Of a stretch of DNA of 64,000 nt, positions 53,769-62,455 are shown piece by piece (the stretch's first letter is position 1; every line of letters begins with the position of its first letter). Made by a program: the position numbers and the translations under genes. The stretch is from Streptomyces sp. TSRI0107 (GTDB lineage: Bacteria; Actinomycetota; Actinomycetes; Streptomycetales; Streptomycetaceae). Where the stretch lies: contig NZ_LIVZ01000010.1 of NCBI RefSeq assembly GCF_001905845.1, positions 298,822 to 362,821 on the forward strand, given 5' to 3'. Below the pieces are notes generated by a model. That model was given only the letters and a program-made list of their open reading frames with translations. It was not told where the DNA came from and made no database searches.

Positions 53769-56144
53769 TCACCAGTCGCCCGGGGCCCGCCCGTCCACAC
53801 CGAAGACCGTGCCGTCCGGCGCGGCCGCGTACACCCGCGTGCCCACCAGCACCGGCGCGGGCACCTCACCGCTGACCTTGCCGGAATCCGTGCCCAGCCG
53901 GGCGGGCGTCTGCCCGACGAGCCGCCCGCCGCGGCCGTCGACGGCCATCAGCCGCCCGTCCGCGGCGGTGAAGTACACCTGCCGGCCGTCCGCCACCGGT
54001 GCCGAGCCCCGGCTCACGGACGTCTCCAGATGCCACAGCCGCTTCCCCCGCGCCAAGTCGAAGGCCTCCAGGGAACCGCCGGCCGCCAGCACGTACACGA
54101 CATCGCCGTGCACGGCGGCCTGCGTGTCCTGGCGGGGCACGGGCAACGCCACCCGGTCCACCGCGCGGGACGCCGGGTCGTACCGGACGACGGCGTCCGT
54201 GTCGCCGTAGACGGCGTCGACGGCGGTGAAGTAGACGGCCCCGGACGTTCCCTCGCCCTCGGACGCCGACCCGGACCCTGATTCGGAGCCGGACCCTGAT
54301 GCGGATCCGCCGTCCGCCGAGCCGACCGGCTCCAGCGTGCCCTCCAGCAGTGCCGTCCACCGCACCTCGCCGGTGGCCGGGTCCACCGCGCTGACCCGGG
54401 TGCCCGAGCCGTCGTCGGACGGGGTGGCCGCGTAGGCCAGCGGGTCCCCGGCGAAGGCCGTGAAGTACGGCATGGCGTGGCCCGGGATCCGCCGCTCCCA
54501 GCTCGTCTCGCCGGTCGTGCTGTCCACACCGGTGACCGTTCCGTCGGCCCCGGTGACCAGCAGCATGCCCCCGGCGTACCGGGTCGCGGCGTGCCGGGGC
54601 AGATCCCGGTGCCAGACCTCGGCGCCCGACGCGGGGTCGAGGGCCGCGAGCCGCCGTCCGCCGTCCGTGTCGGGTTGCACCAGCCCGCCCGAGACGACGG
54701 GCGGTCCGCTCGTCCGGCCGGTCGCGGCGGAACGCGTCCACGCGCGCGTGCCGTCGGCCGGGTCGAGGGCGAAGACCTGCCCGGGCCGCGAACACAGCAG
54801 CAGCTCCGCGCCGTACGCGCACTGCGGTACCGCGCCACCCCCCGTCGTGGGCTTCGCCGCCCACGCGCTGAACCCGGCCGTCGCCGTACGGGGCGTGGCG
54901 TCCTCCGGCGCCCCGTCGGCCCCGCCGAGCAGCCGCACCGACGCGAGCGCACCGCCCACGAGGACGGCGGCGGCGAGCCCGGCGAGCACGAGACGCCGAC
55001 GGCGCGCCCGCCGCACGACGGACGCCGGTTCGCCGGCAGGCCCGTTGGCGCGGCCCTCGGCACGCCCGCCGGCCCGCCCCTTCGACCGAAGCCGCTTGAC
55101 GACCGCACCGGCCCCGGACGCACCGTCCCCGGACGCACTGCCCTCGGACCCACCACCCGCGGACCCACCGCCTTCGGCCTCCGCGCCCTCGGACCCAGTG
55201 TCCTCAGACCCCGCCCCCTCGGCCCCCGTGCCCTGGGCACCGCCCGGCTCCTGTCCGCCCCACGCCTCCTCCGCCAGCACCCGCTGTGCCGGTATGAACG
55301 CCTGCGTGTCGTAGGACGCCGCGACCGACCGCAGCTCCCGCATCAACTCGTCCGGACTGGGCCGCTGTTCGGGCTCCTTCGCCAGACAGCGCAGCACCAG
55401 CGGAGCAAGCCCCTCCGGTACGCCGGTCAGGTCCGGCTCGTCATGGACGACCTGGTAGGCGACGACGTACGGACTGTCGGAGTCGAACGGCCCGCGCCCC
55501 GTGGCCGCGTGCACCATGACCGAACCGAGCGCGAAGATGTCGGCGGCGGGCCCCACTTCGCGCGGCCGCCGGAACTGCTCCGGCGCCATGAACGGCGGCG
55601 TCCCGATCAACTTCCCGGTCTCGGTGCGCAGTTCGCTGTCCTTCGGCCGGGAGATACCGAAGTCGATGACCTTCGGCCCGTCCTCGGCGAGCAGCACATT
55701 GCTCGGCTTCAGATCGCGGTGCACCACACCCACCCGGTGGATGTCGCGCAGCGCCTCCGCCAGCCCGGCCATCAGCCGGCGCAACTGGGCGGCGGGCATG
55801 GGCCCGTTCCGCTTCACCTGCTGGGCCAGGGTGGGGCCGGGGATGAACAGCGTGGCCATCCAGGGCCGCTCGGCCTCCGGGTCGGCGTCGACGACCGGCG
55901 CCGTGAACGCGCCGCTGACCCGCCGCGCCGCCGCCACCTCCTGCCGGAACCGGCCCCTGAACTCGGGGTCCCGGGCGAACTCCGCGTGGACGACCTTCAC
56001 CGCGAGCTTCATCCCGGAGGCACTGCGGGCCAGGTGCACGACGCCCATGCCGCCGGAGCCCAGACAGGACTCCAGACGGTAGTGGCCGACGTATGCGGGA
56101 AGTTCCGCTTCCGCGCCCGCTCCGGTGTTGCGCTGTGGCGCCAT
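53769..56144 (-). CDS. Membrane Ser/Thr protein kinase with PQQ-propeller ectodomain
   Basis: This 791-residue protein has a Hanks-type kinase at about residues 21-280 (glycine loop LGSGGMGVVHLA, Lys50, HRDLKPSN at 142-149, DFG at 161-163, APEQF). A low-complexity Gly/Ser/Glu linker and one membrane segment near residue 390 (LVLAGLAAAVLVGGALASV) follow. The C-terminal extracellular beta-propeller of PQQ-like repeats has repeated GTRAW, GAEVWHRDL, GETSWERRI and GEVRWTALL units. The propeller probably senses an external ligand or wall component. No phosphatase partner is adjacent. Confidence 0.92.
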   Translation of the reverse strand: MAPQRNTGAGAEAELPAYVGHYRLESCLGSGGMGVVHLARSASGMKLAVKVVHAEFARDPEFRGRFRQEVAAARRVSGAFTAPVVDADPEAERPWMATLFIPGPTLAQQVKRNGPMPAAQLRRLMAGLAEALRDIHRVGVVHRDLKPSNVLLAEDGPKVIDFGISRPKDSELRTETGKLIGTPPFMAPEQFRRPREVGPAADIFALGSVMVHAATGRGPFDSDSPYVVAYQVVHDEPDLTGVPEGLAPLVLRCLAKEPEQRPSPDELMRELRSVAASYDTQAFIPAQRVLAEEAWGGQEPGGAQGTGAEGAGSEDTGSEGAEAEGGGSAGGGSEGSASGDGASGAGAVVKRLRSKGRAGGRAEGRANGPAGEPASVVRRARRRRLVLAGLAAAVLVGGALASVRLLGGADGAPEDATPRTATAGFSAWAAKPTTGGGAVPQCAYGAELLLCSRPGQVFALDPADGTRAWTRSAATGRTSGPPVVSGGLVQPDTDGGRRLAALDPASGAEVWHRDLPRHAATRYAGGMLLVTGADGTVTGVDSTTGETSWERRIPGHAMPYFTAFAGDPLAYAATPSDDGSGTRVSAVDPATGEVRWTALLEGTLEPVGSADGGSASGSGSESGSGSASEGEGTSGAVYFTAVDAVYGDTDAVVRYDPASRAVDRVALPVPRQDTQAAVHGDVVYVLAAGGSLEAFDLARGKRLWHLETSVSRGSAPVADGRQVYFTAADGRLMAVDGRGGRLVGQTPARLGTDSGKVSGEVPAPVLVGTRVYAAAPDGTVFGVDGRAPGDW

Positions 56145-56329
56145 GGACCACCCCCGTGCTCTCGTCCGCGCGCGCGACGCACGGAGCCTAGTCGATGACT
56201 CGTACGAGACCGAGGCGGCTTGCTAGCCTCCGTGTGCGAGTTGCGCACATATGTTTCGCCGCGCGATTCCGGGGAATGAAGGCGACCCCATGGCCGTCCG
56301 GGCCATGGGTCAACGGGGGAGGTTCGGCC

Positions 56330-56671
56330 ATGGCCGTGAACCATGTGGAAGAGACCGAGGGCGTCGACGGCGCCGGGGACGGCGCGGCCGTGACGGCGGC
56401 GGAGGGCGTCACGACGACGGCCCTGCGCTACTACGCGGTCGCCCCGGGCGTCCGGGTCAATGTGCGACGGGGGCCCGGCACCAACTACGACATCGTCCGC
56501 GTACTGCCCGAGGGCGCGCGCGTCCCGATCTACTGCCAGCGGCCCGGCGAGACGATCACCGGCCCCTACGGCACCTCGAAGATCTGGGACAACATCAGCA
56601 ACGGCGAGTACATCTCCGACGCGTACGTGAACACGGGCAGCGACGGCTACGTCGCCTCCCGCTGCCTCTGA
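56330..56671 (+). CDS. Small SH3-domain protein
   Basis: This 113-residue protein's C-terminal part is a bacterial SH3-like fold: VAPGVRVNVRRGPGTNYDIVRVLPEGARVPIYCQRPGETITGPYG, then IWDNISNGEYISDAYVNTG. Such domains bind peptidoglycan or peptides. The N-terminal 45 residues are acidic and Ala/Thr rich. No signal peptide is seen from this start, although an upstream in-frame ATG at 56195 exists. GGGGGAGG lies 9 bases before the chosen ATG, which supports it. Confidence 0.82.
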   Translation: MAVNHVEETEGVDGAGDGAAVTAAEGVTTTALRYYAVAPGVRVNVRRGPGTNYDIVRVLPEGARVPIYCQRPGETITGPYGTSKIWDNISNGEYISDAYVNTGSDGYVASRCL

Positions 56672-56726
56672 CACCACCGGGAGCCCGCGACCCGGGCCGT
56701 CGGCACACGGGAGCCATAATCGACGC

Positions 56727-57275
56727 GTGAGCGACGAATCCGGCACCCCGACGACCCTCGCGGGCTCCCAGCCCACCTCGGGCTCCCAGCCCACCTCGGG
56801 CCCCCAGCCCACCTCGGGCCCCCGCCCCGAGCCCATCCGCTTCTTCGGCACCACCTGGCTGCACCACGACAACGGCTACGCCTGGCGCCGCCTCGGCGTC
56901 TCCGCCGGCTCCCTGGCCGCCGCCGTCGCCGCCTGCCTGGTGCTGCGCTTCGCCTACGAGGGCCTGACGCTCGCCAACACCGGCAACCTGGTCTCCCTGC
57001 TCGTCGTCGTGATGTTCGCGGTGTGCAGCGCGCTCGCCTTCCGGCACACCTGGGACGGCTTCGGCAAGCGGCCCGACCCCGAGCGCCAGTCCTCCCTGCG
57101 CGGCCTGCTCACCATCGGCTTCGTCGGCTCCCTCCTCGCCTACTTCTTCCGCTCCCTCACCGAGGCCCCGGGCGAGAAACTGCACCGCGAGGAGTACGAG
57201 ACCGCCCGCGAGCAGCACGAGAAGCGCACCGCCCGCCGCACCGGCAACCCGTCGAAGAAGCGCCGCCGCGCCTGA
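56727..57275 (+). CDS. Conserved membrane protein
   Basis: This 182-residue protein starts with GTG and has an N-terminal disordered repeat (SQPTSG/PQPTSG units). Three membrane segments follow (about 58-76, 85-103, 125-142), then a charged basic C-terminal tail. IRFFGTTWLHHDNGYAWRRLG precedes the first segment. I recognise no family function. Confidence 0.7.
   Translation: MSDESGTPTTLAGSQPTSGSQPTSGPQPTSGPRPEPIRFFGTTWLHHDNGYAWRRLGVSAGSLAAAVAACLVLRFAYEGLTLANTGNLVSLLVVVMFAVCSALAFRHTWDGFGKRPDPERQSSLRGLLTIGFVGSLLAYFFRSLTEAPGEKLHREEYETAREQHEKRTARRTGNPSKKRRRA
56763..56816 (+). repeat. 18-bp in-frame tandem repeats
   Basis: Three 18-bp units (GGCTCCCAGCCCACCTCG, the third with one change) encode the SQPTSG-type repeats in the N-terminus of the membrane protein. 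Copy number is likely to vary between strains. Confidence 0.85.
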
Positions 57276-57341
57276 CCCGCCCCACCGGGCTCCCCCGGAA
57301 ATCCCCGTCACCGCTCACTGCCCGGCGGCCACCATGGCCGT

Positions 57342-58193
57342 ATGCCGACTCCACGACGCCCACTCCCGCCTCCCGACTCCGCCGGCCCCGCCCAGCCCGG
57401 CTCACCCCTGGCCCGCCGCGCCCGGTCCTTCGACGCCGTCGCCGCCCAGTACGCCGCGAACCGCCCCTCCTACCCGCCCGCCCTCTTCGACACGATCGAG
57501 CGGATCGCCGGCCGCCCCCTCGCGGGCGCCCGCGTCGCGGACATCGGCGCCGGGACCGGCATAGCGTCCGCCCTGCTGCACCAGCGCGGCGCCGACGTGG
57601 TCGCCGTCGAACCCGGTGACGGCATGGCGGCCGAGTTCCGCCGCGCCCACCCCGGCATCCCGCTCGTCCGCGGCGACGGAAACTCCCTCCCCCTCGCCGG
57701 CTCCTGCGCCGACTTCGTCACCTACGCCCAGGCCTGGCACTGGACCGACCCCGCACGCGCCCTGCCGGAGGCCTTCCGGGTGCTGCGGCCGGGCGGCACG
57801 CTCGCGCTGTGGTGGAACCGCGACGCCCAGGACATCCCCTGGATCGCCGAGCAGACCGACCGCGTCAAACGGCACTACGGCGAGGGAGTGATCGTCTCCT
57901 GGGGCGTCCGCGGCCCCCACACCACCTCCCTCCCCGACTTCACGGCCGCGGCCGACGCCGCCGACGGCATCACCTTGAACTGCGTCCGCGAGGTCGTCCG
58001 CTGGAGCCGCCGCATCCCGCTCGACACCCACCTCGCCAACCTCGGCAGCCACTCGGTCTTCCTGGTCCACGGCCCGGAACGCAGCGCCGCCTTCCTCGCC
58101 GAGGAGCGGTCCCACCTGCTGAGCCGCTTCCCCGACGCGGTCGTCGAGGAGGTCTACGACGTGGAACTCCTGATCGCCACCGCCGTCGCTTGA
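57342..58193 (+). CDS. Class I SAM-dependent methyltransferase
   Basis: This 283-residue protein has the UbiE/Methyltransf_11 pattern: FDAVAAQYAANRPSYPPALF, the SAM motif VADIGAGTGIASALL near residue 65, VAVEPGDGM, and YAQAWHWTDPARALPEAFRVLRPGGTLALWW. The substrate is unknown. The first 25 residues are Pro rich and may be disordered. It ends 33 bp before the ABC exporter genes but is separated from them by a 40-bp palindrome, so cotranscription is uncertain. Confidence 0.9.
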   Translation: MPTPRRPLPPPDSAGPAQPGSPLARRARSFDAVAAQYAANRPSYPPALFDTIERIAGRPLAGARVADIGAGTGIASALLHQRGADVVAVEPGDGMAAEFRRAHPGIPLVRGDGNSLPLAGSCADFVTYAQAWHWTDPARALPEAFRVLRPGGTLALWWNRDAQDIPWIAEQTDRVKRHYGEGVIVSWGVRGPHTTSLPDFTAAADAADGITLNCVREVVRWSRRIPLDTHLANLGSHSVFLVHGPERSAAFLAEERSHLLSRFPDAVVEEVYDVELLIATAVA

Positions 58194-58205
58194 CGCACCC
58201 CGACG

Positions 58206-58245
58206 CCGGGAGGATTATTCATCACGTGATGAATAATCCTCCCGG
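58206..58245. promoter_or_regulatory. 40-bp perfect palindrome overlapping an ABC transporter start codon
   Basis: The left arm 58206-58225 and right arm 58226-58245 are exact reverse complements; the centre is ATCACGTGAT. It is AT-rich inside a GC-rich region and covers the likely ATG at 58229. It looks like a repressor operator, or could fold as an mRNA hairpin hiding the start. Confidence 0.8.
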
Positions 58246-59080
58246 GCCTCCCGACGGAACCGCCCCACAGCCCTCCGGCCCCACCGCGGAACCCGCCGTC
58301 CACGCCGCCGGCCTCACCGTCACCCGCGGCCCCCGCACCGTCCTGCGCGACCTCGCCTTCACCGTCCCCCGAGGCCAGATCACCGGCCTCCTCGGCCCCT
58401 CCGGCTGCGGCAAATCGACCCTCATGCGCGCCATCGTCGGCACCCAGGCCAAGGTCACCGGCACCCTCGACGTCCTCGGCCACCCCGCCGGCCACCCCAC
58501 CCTGCGCACCCGCATCGGGTACGTCACCCAAGCCCCCGCCATCTACGACGACCTGACCGTCCGCCAGAACCTCGCCTACTTCGCCGCGATACTCAGCCCC
58601 GGCCTCCCCCACGCTCGAACGCGCTCGCGCGGGGGGACCCCCATCGCAGCCGGACACCGCCACCGCGACGTCACCCGGGCCATCGCCGACGTCGACCTCA
58701 CCAGCCACGCGGACGCCCTGGCCGGCACCCTCTCCGGCGGCCAGCGCAGCCGCGTCTCCCTCGCCGTCGCCCTGCTCGGCACCCCCGAACTCCTCGTCCT
58801 GGACGAACCCACCGTCGGCCTCGACCCCGTCCTGCGCCGCGACCTGTGGAACCTCTTCCACGACATCGCCGCCACCCGCGGCGCCACCCTCCTCATCTCC
58901 TCCCACGTCATGGACGAGGCCGAGCGCTGCCACCGCCTCCTGCTCATGCGCGAGGGCGAGATCCTCGCCGACGACACCCCCGACGCCCTGCGCACCCGCA
59001 CCGGCGCCGACACCGTCGAAGCCGCCTTCCTGCACCTGGTCGACGAGGCAGCCGACCGCGCGAAGGAGACCACCCGATGA
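58229..59080 (+). CDS. ABC-2 exporter ATP-binding protein
   Basis: This 283-residue ATPase of the DrrA/CcmA-like drug and polyketide export class has Walker A GPSGCGKST, Q-loop YVTQAP, signature LSGGQ, Walker B LLVLDEPTVGLDP and the H-loop SSHVMDEAERC. About 20 residues between the Q-loop helix and the helical domain (PHARTRSRGGTPIAAGHRHR) are encoded by a repeat-like insert at 58605-58647. The start codon lies in the palindrome; a GTG at 58226 is also in frame. It overlaps the permease gene by 4 bases. Confidence 0.93.
   Translation: MNNPPGPPDGTAPQPSGPTAEPAVHAAGLTVTRGPRTVLRDLAFTVPRGQITGLLGPSGCGKSTLMRAIVGTQAKVTGTLDVLGHPAGHPTLRTRIGYVTQAPAIYDDLTVRQNLAYFAAILSPGLPHARTRSRGGTPIAAGHRHRDVTRAIADVDLTSHADALAGTLSGGQRSRVSLAVALLGTPELLVLDEPTVGLDPVLRRDLWNLFHDIAATRGATLLISSHVMDEAERCHRLLLMREGEILADDTPDALRTRTGADTVEAAFLHLVDEAADRAKETTR
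58605..58647 (+). repeat. Streptomyces-type dispersed GC-rich repeat inserted in-frame
   Basis: CCCCCACGCTCG, then GCTCGCGCGGGGGGACCCCC and ATCGC, match a short element I recall as widespread in Streptomyces genomes, both between and within genes. Here it adds about 14 residues to the ATPase without breaking the frame. Confidence 0.55.
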
Positions 59081-59862
59081 GCACCACCACGACCACGGCA
59101 CTCCGGCCGACCCCCACCAGCGCCCTGAACATCTCCCGCACCACCGCCACCGCGGCCCGCGTCCTGCGCCAGCTCGCCCACGACCCGCGCACGATCGCGC
59201 TGATGATCCTCATCCCCTGCGTGATGCTGTTCCTGCTGCGCTACGTCTTCGACGGCAGCCCGCGCACCTTCGACAACATCGGCGCCTCACTCCTCGGGAT
59301 CTTCCCGCTGATCACCATGTTCCTGGTGACCTCCATCGCCACCCTGCGCGAACGCACCTCGGGCACCCTCGAACGCCTCCTCGCCATGCCCCTCGGCAAA
59401 GGCGACCTCATCGCGGGCTACGCCCTCGCCTTCGGCGCCCTGGCGATCATCCAGTCCGCCCTCGCCACCGCCCTCGCCCTGTGGGCCCTCGGCCTCGACG
59501 TCACCGGCTCCCCCTGGCTCCTCCTGCTGGTCGCCCTCCTCGACGCCCTGCTCGGCACCGCCCTCGGCCTCTTCGTCTCCGCATTCGCGGCCTCCGAGTT
59601 CCAAGCCGTCCAGTTCATGCCGGCCGTGATCTTCCCCCAGCTCCTCCTCTGCGGCCTCTTCACCCCGAGGGACAACATGCACCCCGTCCTCGAAGCCATC
59701 TCCGACGTCCTGCCCATGTCCTACGCCGTCGACGGCATGAACGAGGTCCTCGCACACACCGACATGACCGCCGCCTTCGTCCGCGACGCCCTGATCGTCG
59801 CCGGCTGCGCCCTCCTCGTCCTCACCCTGGGCGCCGCCACCCTGCGACGCCGAACGACCTGA
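59077..59862 (+). CDS. ABC-2 type transporter permease
   Basis: This 261-residue permease has six predicted membrane segments in the DrrB layout: IALMILIPCVMLFLLRYVF first, then a long ABC-2 motif region RERTSGTLERLLAMPLGKGDLIAGYALAF and a C-terminal helix ending in LRRRTT. Its ATG overlaps the ATPase stop (ATGA). The pair likely exports a small hydrophobic compound or drug; the substrate is unknown. No permease partner beyond this single subunit is present, as is usual for the family. Confidence 0.92.
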   Translation: MSTTTTTALRPTPTSALNISRTTATAARVLRQLAHDPRTIALMILIPCVMLFLLRYVFDGSPRTFDNIGASLLGIFPLITMFLVTSIATLRERTSGTLERLLAMPLGKGDLIAGYALAFGALAIIQSALATALALWALGLDVTGSPWLLLLVALLDALLGTALGLFVSAFAASEFQAVQFMPAVIFPQLLLCGLFTPRDNMHPVLEAISDVLPMSYAVDGMNEVLAHTDMTAAFVRDALIVAGCALLVLTLGAATLRRRTT

Positions 59863-59959
59863 CGACGAGGCGTCCGCCCACCGGACACCAGCCCCCTCCC
59901 CGCACCCCCGAGTGCGAGGATGGCCCTGGACGACGCACAACCCGGAGGGCACCGCAGTC

Positions 59960-60769
59960 ATGAGCCAGAAAGTCGCAGTCCTCGGCACCGGCAAGATCGG
60001 CGAAGCCCTGCTCAGCGGAATGATCCGCGGCGGCTGGACCCCCGCCGACCTCCTGGTCACCGCCCGCCGCCCCGAGCGGGCCGAAGAACTCCGCACCCGC
60101 TACGGAGTCACCCCGGTCACCAACCCGGAAGCCGCCAAGACCGCCGACACCCTGATCCTCACGGTCAAGCCCCAGGACATGGGCACCCTCCTCGACGAAC
60201 TCGCCCCCCACATCCCCGCCGACCGACTGGTCATCAGCGGCGCCGCCGGTATCCCCACCTCCTTCTTCGAGGACCGCCTCACCGCCGGCACCCCCGTCGT
60301 CCGCGTCATGACGAACACCCCCGCCCTCGTCGACGAGGCCATGTCCGTCATCTCCGGCGGCAGCCACGCCACCGCCGACCACCTCGCCCACACCGAGGAG
60401 ATCTTCGGCGCCGTCGGCAAGACGCTCCGCGTCCCCGAGTCCCAGCAGGACGCCTGCACCGCCCTCTCCGGCTCCGGCCCGGCCTACTTCTTCTACCTGG
60501 TCGAAGCCATGACCGACGCCGGCATCCTCCTCGGCCTGCCCCGCGACAAGGCCCACGACCTGATCGTCCAGTCCGCGATCGGCGCCGCGACCATGCTCCG
60601 CGACAGCGGCGAACACCCGGTCAAGCTCCGCGAGAACGTCACGTCCCCCGCGGGCACGACCATCAACGCCATCCGCGAACTCGAGAACCACGGCGTACGC
60701 GCCGCCCTCATCGCCGCCCTCGAAGCCGCCCGCGACCGCAGCCGCGAACTCGCCTCCGGCAACAGCTGA
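59960..60769 (+). CDS. proC: Pyrroline-5-carboxylate reductase
   Basis: This is the last step of proline synthesis, reducing pyrroline-5-carboxylate with NAD(P)H. The 269-residue protein has the Rossmann motif VAVLGTGKIGEALLSGM and KPQDMGTLL. VRVMTNTPALVDEAMSVISGG and the family signature region LSGSGPAYFFYLVEAM to SPAGTTINAIRELENHGVRAALI complete the set. CGGAGGG lies upstream of the ATG. It appears monocistronic and converges with the cysteine hydrolase gene. Confidence 0.96.
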   Translation: MSQKVAVLGTGKIGEALLSGMIRGGWTPADLLVTARRPERAEELRTRYGVTPVTNPEAAKTADTLILTVKPQDMGTLLDELAPHIPADRLVISGAAGIPTSFFEDRLTAGTPVVRVMTNTPALVDEAMSVISGGSHATADHLAHTEEIFGAVGKTLRVPESQQDACTALSGSGPAYFFYLVEAMTDAGILLGLPRDKAHDLIVQSAIGAATMLRDSGEHPVKLRENVTSPAGTTINAIRELENHGVRAALIAALEAARDRSRELASGNS

Positions 60770-60787
60770 CCCGCCCGCCGGGGGCGG

Positions 60788-61384
60788 TCACCTCGCCGCG
60801 TCCACGACCTCCTTCGTGAGCACCACCCGCGCGAACCCGCCCCCGTGCAGCGACACCGCCGACGCCTGCGCCACCTCGTCCGCACTCCGCCGCCAGCCGA
60901 ACGGCCCGGTCAGATCGAACGTGTACGTCGCGTCGTACGCCACCACCACGTCGAACCCCAGGTTCCCGCCCATCCGCGCGGTCGTCTCCACACACATGTT
61001 GGTCTGGATCCCGACCACCACGACCTGCGATATCCCCTCCGCCTTCAGCCAGGCGCCCAGATCCGGCGTCCCCAGGAAGGCCGAGTTCACGGTCTTCGTC
61101 ACCAGCAGCTCCGCCCCGGCCCCCTTCCCAAGCCGCTCCCGCACGTACTCCTTGAAGTCATTGCCCGAGTAACCCCGCCGCAGCGGCGACTCCGGCTTCA
61201 CCGAGTCATGCCGCACGAAGACGACCGGCCGCCCCGTCGTCTGCCAGGTGTCGATGAGCGAGGCGATGTTCTCGTCGGCCCCGGGATTGTTGCGCCGCCC
61301 CCAGAACCCGGACTCCTCGAAGCCCTGCTGCACATCGACGACCACCAACGCTGCGTTCTCCGCGATCTCCATGCCCACGAGCAT
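60788..61384 (-). CDS. Isochorismatase-family cysteine hydrolase
   Basis: This 198-residue alpha/beta hydrolase has the family triad: Asp in VVDVQQGFEESGFW, Lys in VTKTVNSAFLGT and Cys in IQTNMCVETTARMGG, plus FVRHDSVKPESPL. Family members hydrolyse nicotinamide, N-carbamoyl compounds or similar amides and vinyl ethers. The substrate cannot be assigned. It is divergent from a GlxA-type regulator across a 63-bp region with a palindrome, suggesting that the regulator controls it. An in-frame ATG at 61372 is an alternative start. Confidence 0.88.
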   Translation of the reverse strand: MLVGMEIAENAALVVVDVQQGFEESGFWGRRNNPGADENIASLIDTWQTTGRPVVFVRHDSVKPESPLRRGYSGNDFKEYVRERLGKGAGAELLVTKTVNSAFLGTPDLGAWLKAEGISQVVVVGIQTNMCVETTARMGGNLGFDVVVAYDATYTFDLTGPFGWRRSADEVAQASAVSLHGGGFARVVLTKEVVDAAR

Positions 61385-61421
61385 CCCGCCGCAGGGCCAC
61401 CCGCCCCAGAGGCGAGAAAGT

Positions 61422-61433
61422 CATCGATCGATG
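61422..61433. promoter_or_regulatory. Palindrome in a divergent promoter region
   Basis: CATCGATCGATG is a 12-bp perfect palindrome 14 bp before the GlxA-type regulator ATG and 38 bp from the divergent cysteine hydrolase start. It is a candidate operator. Confidence 0.45.
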
Positions 61434-61447
61434 GTTTACTGCCACCC

Positions 61448-62455
61448 ATGGACCGCGTGGCCCTCGTCGCCTTCCCCGGCATCCGCGCCTTCGACGTCTC
61501 CGTCATCACCGAGGTCTGGGGCGCCGACCGCACCGACCGCGGAGCGCCCGCCTTCGACCTGCGCCGCGTCGCCACCGACACGACCACCCCCATCCCCATG
61601 CGCGGCGGCCTCTCCCTCCTTCCCGACCGCACCCTCACCTGGCTGTCCCGAGCCGACCTGATCCTGATCCCCGGCCTCGACGACCACGTCACCCCCGCAC
61701 CGGCCCCCGTCCTCGACGCCCTCCGCCGGGCCCACGCCCGCGGCACCACCATCGCCGCCCTCTGCGGCGGCGCCTTCACCCTCGCCCAGGCCGGCCTCCT
61801 CGACGGCCGCCGCGCCATCACCCACTGGAACCTCGTCGACCACCTCCGTACCCTCCACCCCCACGTCACCGTCGTCCCCGACGCCCTGTTCGTCGAGGAC
61901 GACAACATCTGGACCGCCGCCGGAACCGCCGCCGGCATCGACCTCTGCCTCCACCTGGTCCGCCGCACCCACGGGGCCGAGGCCGCCGCCACCATCGCCC
62001 GCTCCATGGTCACCGCCCCCTTCCGCACCGGAACCCAGGCACAGTTCATCGAGCACCCCACCCCACGCGCGGACCGTGACGCCGACACCCTCGCCGCCGT
62101 ACGCGAGCACGCCCTCCGCCACCTGCACGAACCGCTCACGATCGGCGACCTGGCCGCCCACGCCGGCATGTCCCCGCGCAGCTTCGCCCGCCACTTCACC
62201 GCGGAGACCGGCACGACCCCCCTGCGCTGGCTCCTCGACCAGCGCATCGCCGCCGCCCAGAAACTCCTCGAACGCACCGACCTCCCCATGCCCGAGGTCG
62301 CCCGCCGCGCCGGCTTCGGCAGCGAGGTCACGATGCGCCAGCACTTCGCATCGCGCCTCGCCACCAGCCCACGCGCCTACCGCGCCGCGTTCAGCACGGC
62401 CTCCGCCTCGGCCCCCGTATCAGAGGAGGCCGGCAGCAACCCGATCGCGCGATAA
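61448..62455 (+). CDS. GlxA-family transcriptional regulator (DJ-1/PfpI + AraC)
   Basis: In this 335-residue protein the first 170 residues form a DJ-1/PfpI glutamine-amidotransferase-like domain with the cysteine elbow ALCGGAFTLAQAGLL and RAITHW. The C-terminal 100 residues hold two AraC helix-turn-helix units (LTIGDLAAHAGMSPRSFARHFTAETG, then MPEVARRAGFGSEVTMRQHF). Such regulators usually control an adjacent metabolic gene, here the divergent cysteine hydrolase. Its last 79 bp overlap the convergent trpS coding sequence. Confidence 0.9.
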   Translation: MDRVALVAFPGIRAFDVSVITEVWGADRTDRGAPAFDLRRVATDTTTPIPMRGGLSLLPDRTLTWLSRADLILIPGLDDHVTPAPAPVLDALRRAHARGTTIAALCGGAFTLAQAGLLDGRRAITHWNLVDHLRTLHPHVTVVPDALFVEDDNIWTAAGTAAGIDLCLHLVRRTHGAEAAATIARSMVTAPFRTGTQAQFIEHPTPRADRDADTLAAVREHALRHLHEPLTIGDLAAHAGMSPRSFARHFTAETGTTPLRWLLDQRIAAAQKLLERTDLPMPEVARRAGFGSEVTMRQHFASRLATSPRAYRAAFSTASASAPVSEEAGSNPIAR

